DNA of 64,000 bases from Fibrella aquatilis (GCF_017353255.1 NZ_JAFMYU010000002.1:248001-312000); one strand, 5' to 3'; shown: positions 17,249-25,906, numbered from the stretch's first letter. The notes: generated by a model from the letters alone, not told the origin. A program made the numbers and translations.

Positions 17249-18340
17249 ATGAAACTGCTCATCAACAGTCTTATTATCAGCTGTTTGCCCATCCTGTTGT
17301 TGGCGCAGTCAACCCCTGTGGCCCCTGGTCGGCTTACGGCTACGGTGCATCCGGGTATTGAGTTGTTTACGGTGGTACAATTGCTGGCGGGCAAATACCC
17401 GATGCCCAACAAATCGGCCTACGCCAAAGAAGTAGAGACGTATTTTACGCCCTATGCCAACCACCCGGCGGTGCAACAGGCGCGGCAATTGAAAAAGGTA
17501 TACTCCGACTTGCCCGAACTGGGCTACTGCTTCGACAATTTCCCAGACATACGCATTCATTATCCCGAACAGGCTAACTGGTATGCAATGAATGGTAAAG
17601 ACACCATTCAGGCCTATATGCGGCTCTGCAAGCAGTTTTACGAGGACACTCATTTCTGGAATTTCTTCCAGAAACACCGTGCCGACTACGCTGCCTGGGC
17701 CAAACCCGTGGAAGAAAATTTCGCCCGGCAGGGGCTGGTTGTCAAACTCGACTCGTTCTACCGCACGCAAACCAAAGCCGCCAACTGGACCATTTGCCTC
17801 GATCCACTCAACAGCTGGGGTGCCCACGCGATCATGCCCAAAACCCTCAACCCGCGCTATGCCGATTACGTGGTTTACAACGTTGGATTCTTCAACCGCG
17901 AATCGACCGACGCGGGTGTGCCCGTTTTTGACATTGGGGCCGAGTCGGTCAATGTGGTCTGGCACGAGGGCAACCACATCTATACCAACGCCTTGCAAAA
18001 AAAGTACGCTGCTGACATTGAGCAGCTTAGCTACCTGTTTAACAAAGGCGATCAGGGCATGAATCGCAACAATATCAGCACCTGGAAGCACTGTTTCGAC
18101 GAAAACCTGGTGCGTGGCATTGTCATTGCCTTGTTCCGGCAGCACCGCAGCCCCAAAGAAACCCGTAAGCAGGCCGCGCAGGAAATCGTTAGTGATTTTC
18201 AGTATGCGGGCGACATTGCCGACGTGATTTCGGCGAAGTATACCGGCCAGACAACCTACCGGAATTTCGAGCAATTTTTCCCCGAAATCCTGACGTACTT
18301 AGCCCAAAAATACCCCACTGCCGAACGCACTAACCGATGA
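17249..18340 (+). CDS. Secreted DUF4932-like protein with HExxH motif
   Basis: Protein of 363 residues with a signal peptide (MKLLINSLIISCLPILLLAQ). The motif WHEGNHIY contains HEGNH (H239-E240, H243), the zinc-binding signature of many metallopeptidases. The Glu-containing helix before the C-terminus could provide a third ligand. The overall pattern matches DUF4932 proteins of Bacteroidota. The role is unknown; a periplasmic metalloprotease is plausible. Its stop overlaps the ATG of the LytS-type kinase by four bases, so the protein is made together with a two-component system and may modify or feed its signal. Confidence 0.75.
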   Translation: MKLLINSLIISCLPILLLAQSTPVAPGRLTATVHPGIELFTVVQLLAGKYPMPNKSAYAKEVETYFTPYANHPAVQQARQLKKVYSDLPELGYCFDNFPDIRIHYPEQANWYAMNGKDTIQAYMRLCKQFYEDTHFWNFFQKHRADYAAWAKPVEENFARQGLVVKLDSFYRTQTKAANWTICLDPLNSWGAHAIMPKTLNPRYADYVVYNVGFFNRESTDAGVPVFDIGAESVNVVWHEGNHIYTNALQKKYAADIEQLSYLFNKGDQGMNRNNISTWKHCFDENLVRGIVIALFRQHRSPKETRKQAAQEIVSDFQYAGDIADVISAKYTGQTTYRNFEQFFPEILTYLAQKYPTAERTNR

Positions 18341-19413
18341 CCGTTAGAAGCCACCTGCCGCAACGCCTGACCTTGCCCGAATGGCTTGTTCACTGGCTTG
18401 TCTGGACGTTGCTGACGGTCAAAGACGTGGCCGACATGTATGGCAGGCCCACCTACCCGGTGGCCAAAACGGCCGTGGCTACTTATTGGTTGCTGGGCGT
18501 TGGCTACATGCTCATCAGTGTGCTGGCGTTCTACCTGTCTATCTGGCTGGTAGCCAAACCGCTGCTGACGGGGCCGCTGGGCTGGCGGTCGTTTGGGAAG
18601 GCCGGGCTGGGGCTGCTCGTTACGCTGGCAGCGATCACGGTGTTCCGCTACGGGCTGGAATTTTACCTGTTCAAGCCCATTCTCGGCTTTGACAACTACC
18701 ACCGCAACACCTCGTTTACGCTGGGCTGGTTTGTGCAAAACAGCGTCGGCTTTTATTTCGATTACATCATCTACGGCCTGCTCTACGCATTTTTTCGCCG
18801 AAACTTTATCAACGAGCGCCGCCGTCGTGAGGCTGAGCAAGCGCAGACGGCGGCCGAACTGGCCTTTTTGCGGGCGCAGTTGAACCCGCATTTTTTGTTC
18901 AATACCATCAACGACATTTACGCGCTGGTGTATCAGAAATCAGATGCCGCGCCGGGCGCATTACTCAAACTGTCGGAACTGCTCCGGTACGTGTTGCACG
19001 AAGCCCGCCACGACCGGGTGCTGCTGGCCAAAGAAATAGATTATGTAAACGGACTCGTTGACCTACAGCGCATTGGCAGCAAGGACAACCTGTACGTCGA
19101 CTATCAACTGCATGGCTACCTCAATGGGCAGATCATCGCGCCCATGTTGCTGGTGTCGTTTGTTGAAAATGCGTTTAAACATGGCATAGTCGACAACCCG
19201 AACCAGCCTATTCAGTTGCGCGTGGACCTGACCGACACAACGCTGGATTTCAGCCTGCACAATGCCAAAAATCACCAGCAAAAAGACCATACGGGGGGCA
19301 TTGGTCTGGCCAACGTGCAGCGCCGACTCGACCTGCTCTATCCCCGTCGCCACACGTTGCAGGTGACTGATGGCCCCAACGAGTACTACGTCAAGCTCCA
19401 CCTCGACTTATGA
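18337..19413 (+). CDS. LytS-type membrane sensor histidine kinase
   Basis: Protein of 358 residues. Four or so transmembrane helices (about 20-160) form the sensor part, with no large periplasmic domain. A short coiled coil leads into the His_kinase domain with LNPHFLFNTINDIY (H185), the N box VSFVENAFKHG and the G box GGIGLANVQRRL. It overlaps both neighbours by four bases: the secreted DUF4932-like protein upstream and the LytTR regulator downstream. Confidence 0.93.
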   Translation: MTVRSHLPQRLTLPEWLVHWLVWTLLTVKDVADMYGRPTYPVAKTAVATYWLLGVGYMLISVLAFYLSIWLVAKPLLTGPLGWRSFGKAGLGLLVTLAAITVFRYGLEFYLFKPILGFDNYHRNTSFTLGWFVQNSVGFYFDYIIYGLLYAFFRRNFINERRRREAEQAQTAAELAFLRAQLNPHFLFNTINDIYALVYQKSDAAPGALLKLSELLRYVLHEARHDRVLLAKEIDYVNGLVDLQRIGSKDNLYVDYQLHGYLNGQIIAPMLLVSFVENAFKHGIVDNPNQPIQLRVDLTDTTLDFSLHNAKNHQQKDHTGGIGLANVQRRLDLLYPRRHTLQVTDGPNEYYVKLHLDL

Positions 19414-20114
19414 CCCCGCCTATGCGCTGCCTGGTGGTCGATGATAAACCCCTGGCCATTGATATCCTGACCGATTACGTGTCAAAAGTGCCGTTTTTAC
19501 AACTCGTTGGGGCAACCACCAACCCCCTCGACGCGCTAAGCTGGGTAACTGACCGTACGGCTGAGCTTGTTTTTCTGGATATCCAGATGCCACAGCTAAC
19601 GGGGATTCAGTTCATGAACGCGCTGCATGGCCGCGCCGGGGTGATCCTGACCACTGCCTACGCCGAATACGCCCTCGACGGGTTCGAGCACGACGTAATT
19701 GACTATTTACTGAAACCCATTTCGTTTGAGCGATTCTACCGGGCCGTGCAGAAAGCCCAAAGCCAGTTACGCGCCGCCCCTGCCCCGACCGATGCCCGGC
19801 CATACCTGTTTGTAAGAACAGAGCATAAGATGCAACGCGTTGACCTGCAAGCGGTTCTGTATGTTGAAGGGCTACAGAATTATGTGCTGTTGCACACACC
19901 GACGGAAAAAATTATTGCCCGCCAAACCATTGCCAGTTTAGAAAAGGCCTTGCCTGCACCCGCATTTGTGCGGGTACACAAATCGTTTATCGTGGCACTG
20001 GCTCACATCCATACCGTGGAACGCAACCGCATTGTTATCAACGGCAGCAGCGGCAACACCACTGTTATTCCCGTGGGTGATGCCTATCGTGAGGCGTTCC
20101 ACAGGATGCTGTAA
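19410..20114 (+). CDS. LytTR-family response regulator
   Basis: Protein of 234 residues. The receiver has D11/D12, phospho-acceptor D57 in VFLDIQMP, and K102 in DYLLKP. The LytTR domain (about 130-234) has YVEGLQNYVLLHT and FVRVHKSFIVALAHI. It is the cognate regulator of the overlapping kinase gene. It ends 15 bases from the convergent WapI-like gene. Confidence 0.94.
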   Translation: MTPPMRCLVVDDKPLAIDILTDYVSKVPFLQLVGATTNPLDALSWVTDRTAELVFLDIQMPQLTGIQFMNALHGRAGVILTTAYAEYALDGFEHDVIDYLLKPISFERFYRAVQKAQSQLRAAPAPTDARPYLFVRTEHKMQRVDLQAVLYVEGLQNYVLLHTPTEKIIARQTIASLEKALPAPAFVRVHKSFIVALAHIHTVERNRIVINGSSGNTTVIPVGDAYREAFHRML

Positions 20115-20129
20115 ACGTGACCAAAAGGC

Positions 20130-20567
20130 TTACTCGCGCACGGGGAATTTGTCGAGCTGCGTGGCGAGGTCGCGGATGGCCAAAATCAGTTCGTCGCGGT
20201 TGGGAGTAAGGGGCATCCAGAACGGCTTGCTGTCGGCGTGCCAGTTGGGCGTGGCTTCGTTGGCCAGACCAATCCGAAACAGGTAATGGTCTTTGTTGTC
20301 GGAAAAATTGCTAAAGCTCAGCGTAGGGTCGATAAACGTGAGCCGGGGTGCCGGGTTTGCTTTGTCTACCACCGACTGCATCCAGTCGCGGAGCATTTCT
20401 AGTTCCCAGGTCGAGAGCAGGGTGAGCGTACGCGTCGATTGCTGATCGCCCTGACTCGTTACCATGCTCACAATAAGCCAGTTGCGTTTCAAGAATTGGG
20501 CTGCGTCGGAGTATTCATAGTCAATGACGTTCAACTCAAATTCGCCTTGTGGTCCGGTCAGTTTCAT
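20130..20567 (-). CDS. WapI-family immunity-like protein
   Basis: Protein of 145 residues without signal peptide. The pattern FLKRNWLIVSMVTSQGD ... STWELEMLRDWMQSV ... LTFIDPTLSFSN resembles small proteins annotated as WapI-type immunity proteins, in which a strand-rich N-terminus is followed by 'W E...+.WL' and 'F.EP.LSF'. I see no polymorphic toxin gene next to it, so it may be an orphan immunity protein or simply a related housekeeping fold. The assignment is by pattern memory and moderately uncertain. Confidence 0.55.
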   Translation of the reverse strand: MKLTGPQGEFELNVIDYEYSDAAQFLKRNWLIVSMVTSQGDQQSTRTLTLLSTWELEMLRDWMQSVVDKANPAPRLTFIDPTLSFSNFSDNKDHYLFRIGLANEATPNWHADSKPFWMPLTPNRDELILAIRDLATQLDKFPVRE

Positions 20568-20706
20568 CGCTTTATGGGAATAAAAGAGGAAGGTTCCGCC
20601 ACGATCAGGACCGCTGTGTAGACCAGCTAGTTAGCCTATATAAATGCCTATAGAACAAGTCGTTTTGGGAGATAAAACTACGTTAGAAACCTTACATTTC
20701 CTACAG

Positions 20707-20737
20707 TTGTCGGCATCTATTTTGCGGGGTAATTTTG
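20707..20737 (+). promoter_or_regulatory. Bacteroidota-type promoter (TTG-N20-TAATTTTG)
   Basis: TTG at 20707-20709 and TAATTTTG at 20730-20737 are spaced by 20 bases. The single-domain response regulator starts 70 bases downstream. Confidence 0.5.
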
Positions 20738-20806
20738 GTTTGCCGTGGGTGATAGTCTGCCTTTTTGCCTTAATTTCACCGTCTGAAAACGAACCTTTAG
20801 CACCCC

Positions 20807-21187
20807 ATGGCAACCTCAAAACGCGTATTAATTGCCGAAGACAGTTCTGTGATCCAGAATTTAGCCAAGAAGATTTTGGAGTTTCAGAACTACGACATCA
20901 CGGCTGTTAAAAATGGCGAACAGGTCATGCAAATTCTTGACAGAGAAGATTTTTCCATTCTCCTGCTAGACATCAACATGCCCGTCATGGACGGTATGGA
21001 GTGCGTACAAAAAGTGCGTGCCCTGCCCAACGCCGCCAAAGCGTCGGTGCCCATTGTGGCCATCACCGGCAACGCCCGCAACTACACCGAAGAGGAGTTC
21101 AAGGCCGCCGGTTTCAACGACGTCCTGGTGAAACCCCTCAACTTCGACCGCTTGGTGGAAGTGGTTAATCAACTAACAGATAAGTAA
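20807..21187 (+). CDS. Single-domain response regulator (CheY-like)
   Basis: Protein of 126 residues, only a receiver domain: E11/D12, phospho-acceptor D55 in LLLDINMP, T87-like in VAITGNA and K109-like in VLVKPLNF. It has no output domain, so it acts by protein contact, perhaps as the partner of a hybrid kinase such as the one at 8395-12108 or as a phosphate sink. It has its own promoter-like element. The PhnP-like hydrolase follows after 29 bases. Confidence 0.93.
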   Translation: MATSKRVLIAEDSSVIQNLAKKILEFQNYDITAVKNGEQVMQILDREDFSILLLDINMPVMDGMECVQKVRALPNAAKASVPIVAITGNARNYTEEEFKAAGFNDVLVKPLNFDRLVEVVNQLTDK

Positions 21188-21216
21188 TTAGTGGGCAGTG
21201 GGCACTGCCTACCCTT

Positions 21217-21978
21217 ATGATTGTTACCCTCCTCGGCACGGGCACTTCGTCGGGCGTTCCGCTGATTGGCTGCGGGTGCGCCGTGTGCCGCTCTGTCGAT
21301 TTTCGGGACAAGCGGCTGCGTACGTCGGCGCACGTGCAGGTGGGCAATACGAGCATCGTAATCGACACCGGGCCGGACTTTCGGCAGCAGGTGTTGCGGC
21401 TGGGGTTGCTCAACCTCGACGCGGTGCTGTTCACCCACGAACATAAAGATCATACGGCGGGCCTCGACGAGGTGCGGGCCTATAATTTCCGGTCGGGGAA
21501 AGACATGCCCGTGTATGCCCGCCCTACCGTGCTGGCGCAGCTGGCGCGCGAATTTTCGTACATCTTCGCCGAAGTCAAATACCCCGGCATTCCCCGGATT
21601 ATAACGCACGTTATTGACAATGAGCCGTTTGACGTGGCGGGCATCCAGATCATTCCTATTGAGGTAATGCACCACAAGCTGCCCGTGTATGGCTTCCGCA
21701 TCGGCGACTTCACCTACCTCACCGACCTGAATTCCATCAGCGATGCCGAACTGGAAAAGGTATACGGTACCCGTATCCTGATCCTCGACGCCCTGCGCCA
21801 CGAAGAACACCTGTCGCATTTTGCGTTGAACGAGTCCCTCGCGCTGATCGAGCGCATCCAACCCGAACGGGCCTACCTCACCCACATCAGCCACCAGATG
21901 GGCCTACACCGCGAGGTGAACCTAACCCTGCCCCCCAGCGTACGCCTGGGCTACGATGGGCTTCAGATTGAACTGTGA
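21217..21978 (+). CDS. PhnP-like metallo-beta-lactamase-fold hydrolase
   Basis: Protein of 253 residues. It begins MIVTLLGTGTSSGVP and has the Cys cluster IGCGCAVC (C19, C21, C24), like the structural zinc site of PhnP. The catalytic motif HEHKDH is at 74-79, with further ligands in MHHKLPVYGFRI, TDLN and THISHQ. PhnP hydrolyses cyclic ribose phosphates or phosphodiesters. No phosphonate genes are nearby, so a general phosphodiesterase role is safer. The gene is followed immediately by a heptad-repeat hairpin. Confidence 0.9.
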   Translation: MIVTLLGTGTSSGVPLIGCGCAVCRSVDFRDKRLRTSAHVQVGNTSIVIDTGPDFRQQVLRLGLLNLDAVLFTHEHKDHTAGLDEVRAYNFRSGKDMPVYARPTVLAQLAREFSYIFAEVKYPGIPRIITHVIDNEPFDVAGIQIIPIEVMHHKLPVYGFRIGDFTYLTDLNSISDAELEKVYGTRILILDALRHEEHLSHFALNESLALIERIQPERAYLTHISHQMGLHREVNLTLPPSVRLGYDGLQIEL

Positions 21979-21979
21979 A

Positions 21980-22140
21980 GGGATTTGGGATTTCGGATTG
22001 TTGCTGCGGTCCGACGTCTCGGCGCGGGCGTACCACGGACTTCAGTTCGTATTTATTCTGTCTCTTACGGACTGAAGTCCGTGGTACGCCAGAGCAAACC
22101 CGTGCGAAAGCAACAATCCAAAATCCAAAATCCCAAATCC
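21980..22140. repeat. Heptad-phased nested inverted repeat
   Basis: Outer arms: gggattt, gggattt, cggattg, ttgctgc (21980-22007) against caacaat, ccaaaat, ccaaaat, cccaaat (22111-22138), offset by one 7-base unit. Inner stem: 22028-22051 with 22066-22089, 24 bp with one mismatch. A 13-base piece of the inner stem (AGTCCGTGGTACG) also occurs alone at 15598-15610. The element fills the gap between convergent genes and could terminate both. Confidence 0.88.
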
Positions 22141-22142
22141 TC

Positions 22143-22535
22143 CTAGCTAATGCCCAGTTGAGAAAACTGCTGTTTCACCGACGACCAGCGCCGCCGGGCT
22201 ACGGTCAGACACACGCCATTGCTGAGCTGTACTTCCACCACCTTCACTTTACGGCGTATTTCCACGATATGATGCACGTTCACGGCGCAGTTCCGGTGTA
22301 GCCGCACGAACCCGTTCACGGGTAGCTTAGCCTCATAATATTTCAGTGTCCGGGGCATCAGCAGCCGTTGACCATCGGTCCAGACCAGCCAGGTATAATT
22401 GGCTTCAGACTGTAGCAGTACCAGGTCGCAGACGGGCATACGCTGCTGACCCATGTTGTGCAGGTAAATTTGCAAGGTGGCCTGCATGGGTGCCTTGGGG
22501 GCAGTAGTGGGGGCAGTGTGTAAAGCAGTGTTCAT
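22143..22535 (-). CDS. Stand-alone LytTR DNA-binding protein
   Basis: Protein of 130 residues. After about 30 residues comes a single LytTR domain (VCDLVLLQSEANYTWLVWTDG, FVRLHRNCAVNVHHIVEI). It has no receiver domain, so its activity is not set by phosphorylation in the usual way. It is divergent from the MpaB-family oxygenase gene, with a 158-base shared intergenic region that holds three copies of ACCAAACA. Control of the oxygenase gene and of itself is a reasonable inference. Confidence 0.9.
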   Translation of the reverse strand: MNTALHTAPTTAPKAPMQATLQIYLHNMGQQRMPVCDLVLLQSEANYTWLVWTDGQRLLMPRTLKYYEAKLPVNGFVRLHRNCAVNVHHIVEIRRKVKVVEVQLSNGVCLTVARRRWSSVKQQFSQLGIS

Positions 22536-22614
22536 TGGGGCTTCCGGTTAAGATGTTTATGGAAGCAAAGGTTGGTATTTGGTCCAACGCTGACGTTCGG
22601 TTTTGGGACAACTT

Positions 22615-22682
22615 TGTTTGGTAATCGGCCAATGTGCTGGCGCACAACCAAACACCCGTCGGCGCTGTTAGCTAACCAAACA
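22615..22682. promoter_or_regulatory. Three ACCAAACA motifs in the LytTR/oxygenase intergenic region
   Basis: ACCAAACA occurs at 22647-22654 and 22675-22682 and inverted (TGTTTGGT) at 22615-22622, all between the divergent LytTR gene and the MpaB-family gene. The two direct copies are spaced 28 bases start to start. They could be operator sites for the adjacent LytTR protein. Confidence 0.4.
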
Positions 22683-22693
22683 GCTTTCCTGTT

Positions 22694-23710
22694 ATGGCCA
22701 TCGCAATCAAGACTACCCGCGCGTTTTCCAACGACCTGCTCAGTGCCCACCGCCTCCTGGGCGACCCCCCCGCCGATGCCGCTATTGTGGCCGTGGCCGC
22801 CGGTGGTCGCGACGCCGTAGGGGCACTCATGCGCTGGCTCAGCACCGCCGATGACCTGTCGCCCGCAACGCAACCGACTGTAATTCAGCAGTTTTTTGCC
22901 GATTACGCCCACCTGCCCGCCTGGGCTGACCCTAAACGAATGCAGCGGGGCATGACTTTTTTTCAGAAACATATGGGCGTCATTGGCCTGACGCTGGGTA
23001 CCTATTCGCTGCCCTACACCTACTTGGGGGCCAATGGCGTGCAACTGCTCTGGCTTACCGAACGCATCCGCACCGACACCGCCCGCCGCCTTCAGGAAAC
23101 CGGCGACTGGGTGTTTGCGGTGAATAATCCGAAGAACTGGGTGGGAACAACGGCTATTTACTACACCCTAAAAATCAGGTTGATACATGCGGCGGCGCGG
23201 TGGTTTGCTCACCAAAGTGGTCGGTGGGACGATGTCTGGGGTGTGCCGGTTTGTCAGGAAGACATGGTGGGTACCATTGGGTCGTTTAGTTACATCGTGC
23301 TGCGGGGCCTGCGCAAAATGGGCATCGCCATGACCGAGCAGGAAGAGGAAGACTACCTGCACCACATCAACGTGGTGGGCTACGTCAACGGGGTCATGGA
23401 GGATCTCACGCCGCTCAACCTGCGTGAAGCCTTTCACCTCGATAAGCTAATCGTTAGTCGGCAGTTTCGCCCCTCCGAAGCGGGCCGGGGCCTGACCAAA
23501 GCTTTGCTGGATGCCATCGGCACGCTGGCGGGGCCTTCGGGCAATGCCGAATCGGCGCGGAACTTGGCGGCGGCGCAAATGCGTTTTTTCCTCGGCAATG
23601 ACCACGCCAACGACCTGGGCATCCCCGACGTGCCCGCCGAAACTCGCCTGATGAGGGTTGTCAGCCGCCTGCCCATTTTTCCAAAATTGATACCAACTAT
23701 AGCCCCCTAA
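22694..23710 (+). CDS. MpaB/latex-clearing-like oxygenase (DUF2236 family)
   Basis: Protein of 338 residues without signal peptide. Features of the MpaB/Lcp-type haem-oxygenase family: KRMQRGMTFFQKHMGVIGLTL near the N-terminus, IRLIHAAARWF (candidate haem-ligand His region) and GTIGSFSYIVLRGL. Relatives oxidatively cleave isoprenoid-type chains; the substrate here is unknown. The last residues (IAP) and the stop codon are encoded by the start of an inverted repeat (23701 onward), suggesting the original 3' end was altered. Confidence 0.8.
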   Translation: MAIAIKTTRAFSNDLLSAHRLLGDPPADAAIVAVAAGGRDAVGALMRWLSTADDLSPATQPTVIQQFFADYAHLPAWADPKRMQRGMTFFQKHMGVIGLTLGTYSLPYTYLGANGVQLLWLTERIRTDTARRLQETGDWVFAVNNPKNWVGTTAIYYTLKIRLIHAAARWFAHQSGRWDDVWGVPVCQEDMVGTIGSFSYIVLRGLRKMGIAMTEQEEEDYLHHINVVGYVNGVMEDLTPLNLREAFHLDKLIVSRQFRPSEAGRGLTKALLDAIGTLAGPSGNAESARNLAAAQMRFFLGNDHANDLGIPDVPAETRLMRVVSRLPIFPKLIPTIAP

Positions 23711-23768
23711 CCCCCGAAGGGGGAAGCGCTGCCGCAAGAGCAGTTCCCCCTTCGGAGGTTAGGGGGCC
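23701..23768. repeat. Inverted repeat between oxygenase gene and mnmE
   Basis: Arms of 25 bases at 23701-23725 and 23744-23768 pair with about two mismatches (core ccccctaacccccgaagggg). The left arm supplies the stop codon of the oxygenase gene, and the right arm ends six bases before the mnmE ATG. The arm is itself partly self-complementary (cccccgaaggggg). Confidence 0.85.
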
Positions 23769-23774
23769 GTTTCT

Positions 23775-25211
23775 ATGATTCACCAACTCCACCCTATCGC
23801 TGCCCTGGCTACTGCGCCAGGGATTGGTGCCATTGCCGTCATTCGCGTGTCGGGCGAGGGAGCTATTGCCTTGACTGATAAGGCTTTCCGTGGGAAAAAG
23901 CTCGCAGGCCAGCCCAGCCATACCGCTCACTTTGGCACGTTTCGCCATGCCGACCGTGGCGACGGACCGGACACCATCATTGATGAAGTGCTGGTAACAG
24001 TGTTCAAGTCGCCGCGTTCGTTTACCAAAGAAGACGTAGTCGAGATTTCGTGCCACGGGTCGGAGTACATCGTTCGGCAGATTCTCACGCGGTTAACGGA
24101 TTTGGGGGCTCAGTTGGCTAAGCCCGGCGAGTTTACGCAACGGGCCTTTTTAAATGGGCAGTTCGACCTGGTGCAGGCCGAGGCTGTGGCCGACGTGATC
24201 GCCGCCGATTCGGCCGCCAGCCACCGGGCGGCGCTGAGTCAACTGCGAGGCGGCTTCTCGAAACGGCTGAAAGATCTTCGCCAGCAACTGATTGATTTTG
24301 TGGCGCTGGTGGAGCTGGAACTGGATTTTGGCGAAGAAGATGTAGAGTTTGCCAAACGCGATCAGCTGCGTCGGCTGATGACCAATATCCAGGGCGTTAT
24401 TCGTCCGCTGATCGAGTCGTTTGCGGCGGGCAACGTGATCAAAAACGGCGTGCCCACGGTAATCATCGGTAAGCCCAACGCGGGTAAATCGACCTTGCTT
24501 AATGCCCTGCTCAACGAAGAAAAGGCCATCGTTTCCGAGATTCCCGGCACCACCCGCGACGTGATCGAAGATGAGCTATTCATCGACGGCGTTCGCTTCC
24601 GGCTCATCGACACGGCGGGACTCCGCGACACCACCGACACCATTGAGGCCCTTGGCGTGGCCCGCACCCGGCAGCAAATCGAAAAAGCCGCTTTGGTAGT
24701 GTACCTGTTTGATGGTCAGTCAACTACATCGGATGAATTGCAGGCAATGGTAGCCGAACTGGACGCATCGGGCAAGCCGTACCTCCTGGTGGGCAATAAA
24801 GTTGATCTGATGCCAGCCCCGGCTCCGCCTCCTGGTCGAGCCTATTCAATGACCAGGTACGATGATCTGACGGAAGCGGACGGGGTGTACGTACCCTCGC
24901 CCATTATCTGGATTTCGGCCAAAGACGCGCATATTGATGAACTAAAGTCGGCGCTCTCGGCCCGTGCCCGCACCGACGCGGCCATGCAAACGGGCAGTGC
25001 CGTAGTGACCAACGCCCGCCACCTGCAACACCTCACCGCCACCGACGAGGCCCTCTCCCGCGCCGTGGCCGCCGTAGACGCAGGCACCTCCGCCGACTGG
25101 ATCGCCATGGATCTCCGCATCGCCCTCCGTGAACTCGGTGAGCTGACCGGCGAGGTAACAACAGATGACCTGCTGGAGTCTATTTTTAGCCGGTTTTGTA
25201 TTGGAAAGTAA
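23775..25211 (+). CDS. mnmE: tRNA modification GTPase MnmE
   Basis: Protein of 478 residues. The N-terminal tetrahydrofolate-binding domain starts PIAALATAPGIGAIAVIRVSG. The G domain has GKPNAGKST (232-240), GTTRD, DTAGLRDT (from 279) and NKVDL. The C-terminus ends with the family hallmark FCIGK, whose Cys is conserved. With MnmG it installs the carboxymethylaminomethyl group on U34 of certain tRNAs. A stretch around 24820-24900 (PAPPPGRAYSMTRYDD...) looks like a small lineage insertion after NKVDL. Complete, with normal length. Confidence 0.98.
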   Translation: MIHQLHPIAALATAPGIGAIAVIRVSGEGAIALTDKAFRGKKLAGQPSHTAHFGTFRHADRGDGPDTIIDEVLVTVFKSPRSFTKEDVVEISCHGSEYIVRQILTRLTDLGAQLAKPGEFTQRAFLNGQFDLVQAEAVADVIAADSAASHRAALSQLRGGFSKRLKDLRQQLIDFVALVELELDFGEEDVEFAKRDQLRRLMTNIQGVIRPLIESFAAGNVIKNGVPTVIIGKPNAGKSTLLNALLNEEKAIVSEIPGTTRDVIEDELFIDGVRFRLIDTAGLRDTTDTIEALGVARTRQQIEKAALVVYLFDGQSTTSDELQAMVAELDASGKPYLLVGNKVDLMPAPAPPPGRAYSMTRYDDLTEADGVYVPSPIIWISAKDAHIDELKSALSARARTDAAMQTGSAVVTNARHLQHLTATDEALSRAVAAVDAGTSADWIAMDLRIALRELGELTGEVTTDDLLESIFSRFCIGK

Positions 25212-25314
25212 AAACGGGTTTAGCTCAACCTCTGGTAAGTTGCCAACACCTATGGTTGCTCTGGATAGCCCCCGTCGGCATTCATGTGTTGTAGGATAGC
25301 CATGAGGTCACTTT

Positions 25315-25848
25315 TCAGTGTTTCCAGCGCAGACCGGCCGTTGTGAAGCGTAGCTCGTCGAGGCTCAGGCCGGGGCATTGCACGCGCATCGTCAGGCTTT
25401 TGGCTGACCGAATCTGCCGGATCAGTGGCTGGTCGGCATCAAAGAAAATGGTGCTGCCGCTGCCATTTTCGGCTGCTGTCAGCGTGTACGTAACCGCTCG
25501 TGCCCCGTCGAAACGAAGCTGCGCCCGGCCACCCTGGAAGCTACTGGTAAACAGGCCCTTTGAGGTGGTTAGGTACGCGTTTGTGTGTCCATTGCGGTGC
25601 CGCAGAATCAGCGATACCGTTGACCCACCCGCATATGGATACGGAAACTGCACTACGTTGGTGGCCGCAAGAATCGCTTTGTCGACCGTTCCGCTAATCT
25701 GGTCCGACTTACTTTCGTACTGCCAGGCTACTACTTGGCGTGGTTGGTTCGCCGTAGTTGGCTGAAGAGGCGCAGACCGATTGGGAGCAAGCCCGCAAAA
25801 GGCAATCGGTATGGTTAGCAGGCAAACAAGCCGGAGAGATAAGAGCAT
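25315..25848 (-). CDS. Hypothetical exported protein
   Basis: Protein of 177 residues from the ATG at 25846-25848; a TTG further upstream (25884) is in frame but less likely. The N-terminus MLLSLRLVCLLTIPIAFCG is a signal peptide with a weak lipobox (IAFC). The mature part has strand-like segments (VVQFPYPYAGGSTVSLILRHR, AVTYTLTAAENGSGSTIFF) that suggest a beta-sandwich. I recognise no family. It stands alone between mnmE (convergent) and the VF530-like gene (divergent). Confidence 0.6.
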   Translation of the reverse strand: MLLSLRLVCLLTIPIAFCGLAPNRSAPLQPTTANQPRQVVAWQYESKSDQISGTVDKAILAATNVVQFPYPYAGGSTVSLILRHRNGHTNAYLTTSKGLFTSSFQGGRAQLRFDGARAVTYTLTAAENGSGSTIFFDADQPLIRQIRSAKSLTMRVQCPGLSLDELRFTTAGLRWKH

Positions 25849-25906
25849 AAGCGAATAAATCGTCAGGGCAACAGCCTTGACCAATGATTAAAAATAAGCC
25901 TATTCC

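Noticed and set aside
21183-21216. gtgggca gtgggca ctgccta run between the receiver gene and the PhnP-like gene
   Set aside because: Only two or three 7-base units with a seven-base stem. It is too short to call a heptad element with confidence.
25212-25314. Coding-like stretch on the minus strand ending ...GGYPEQP before a TAG
   Set aside because: It reads smoothly for about 30 residues in the frame shifted relative to the exported-protein gene, so it could be a frameshifted tail or remnant. No start, family or length support, so not annotated.
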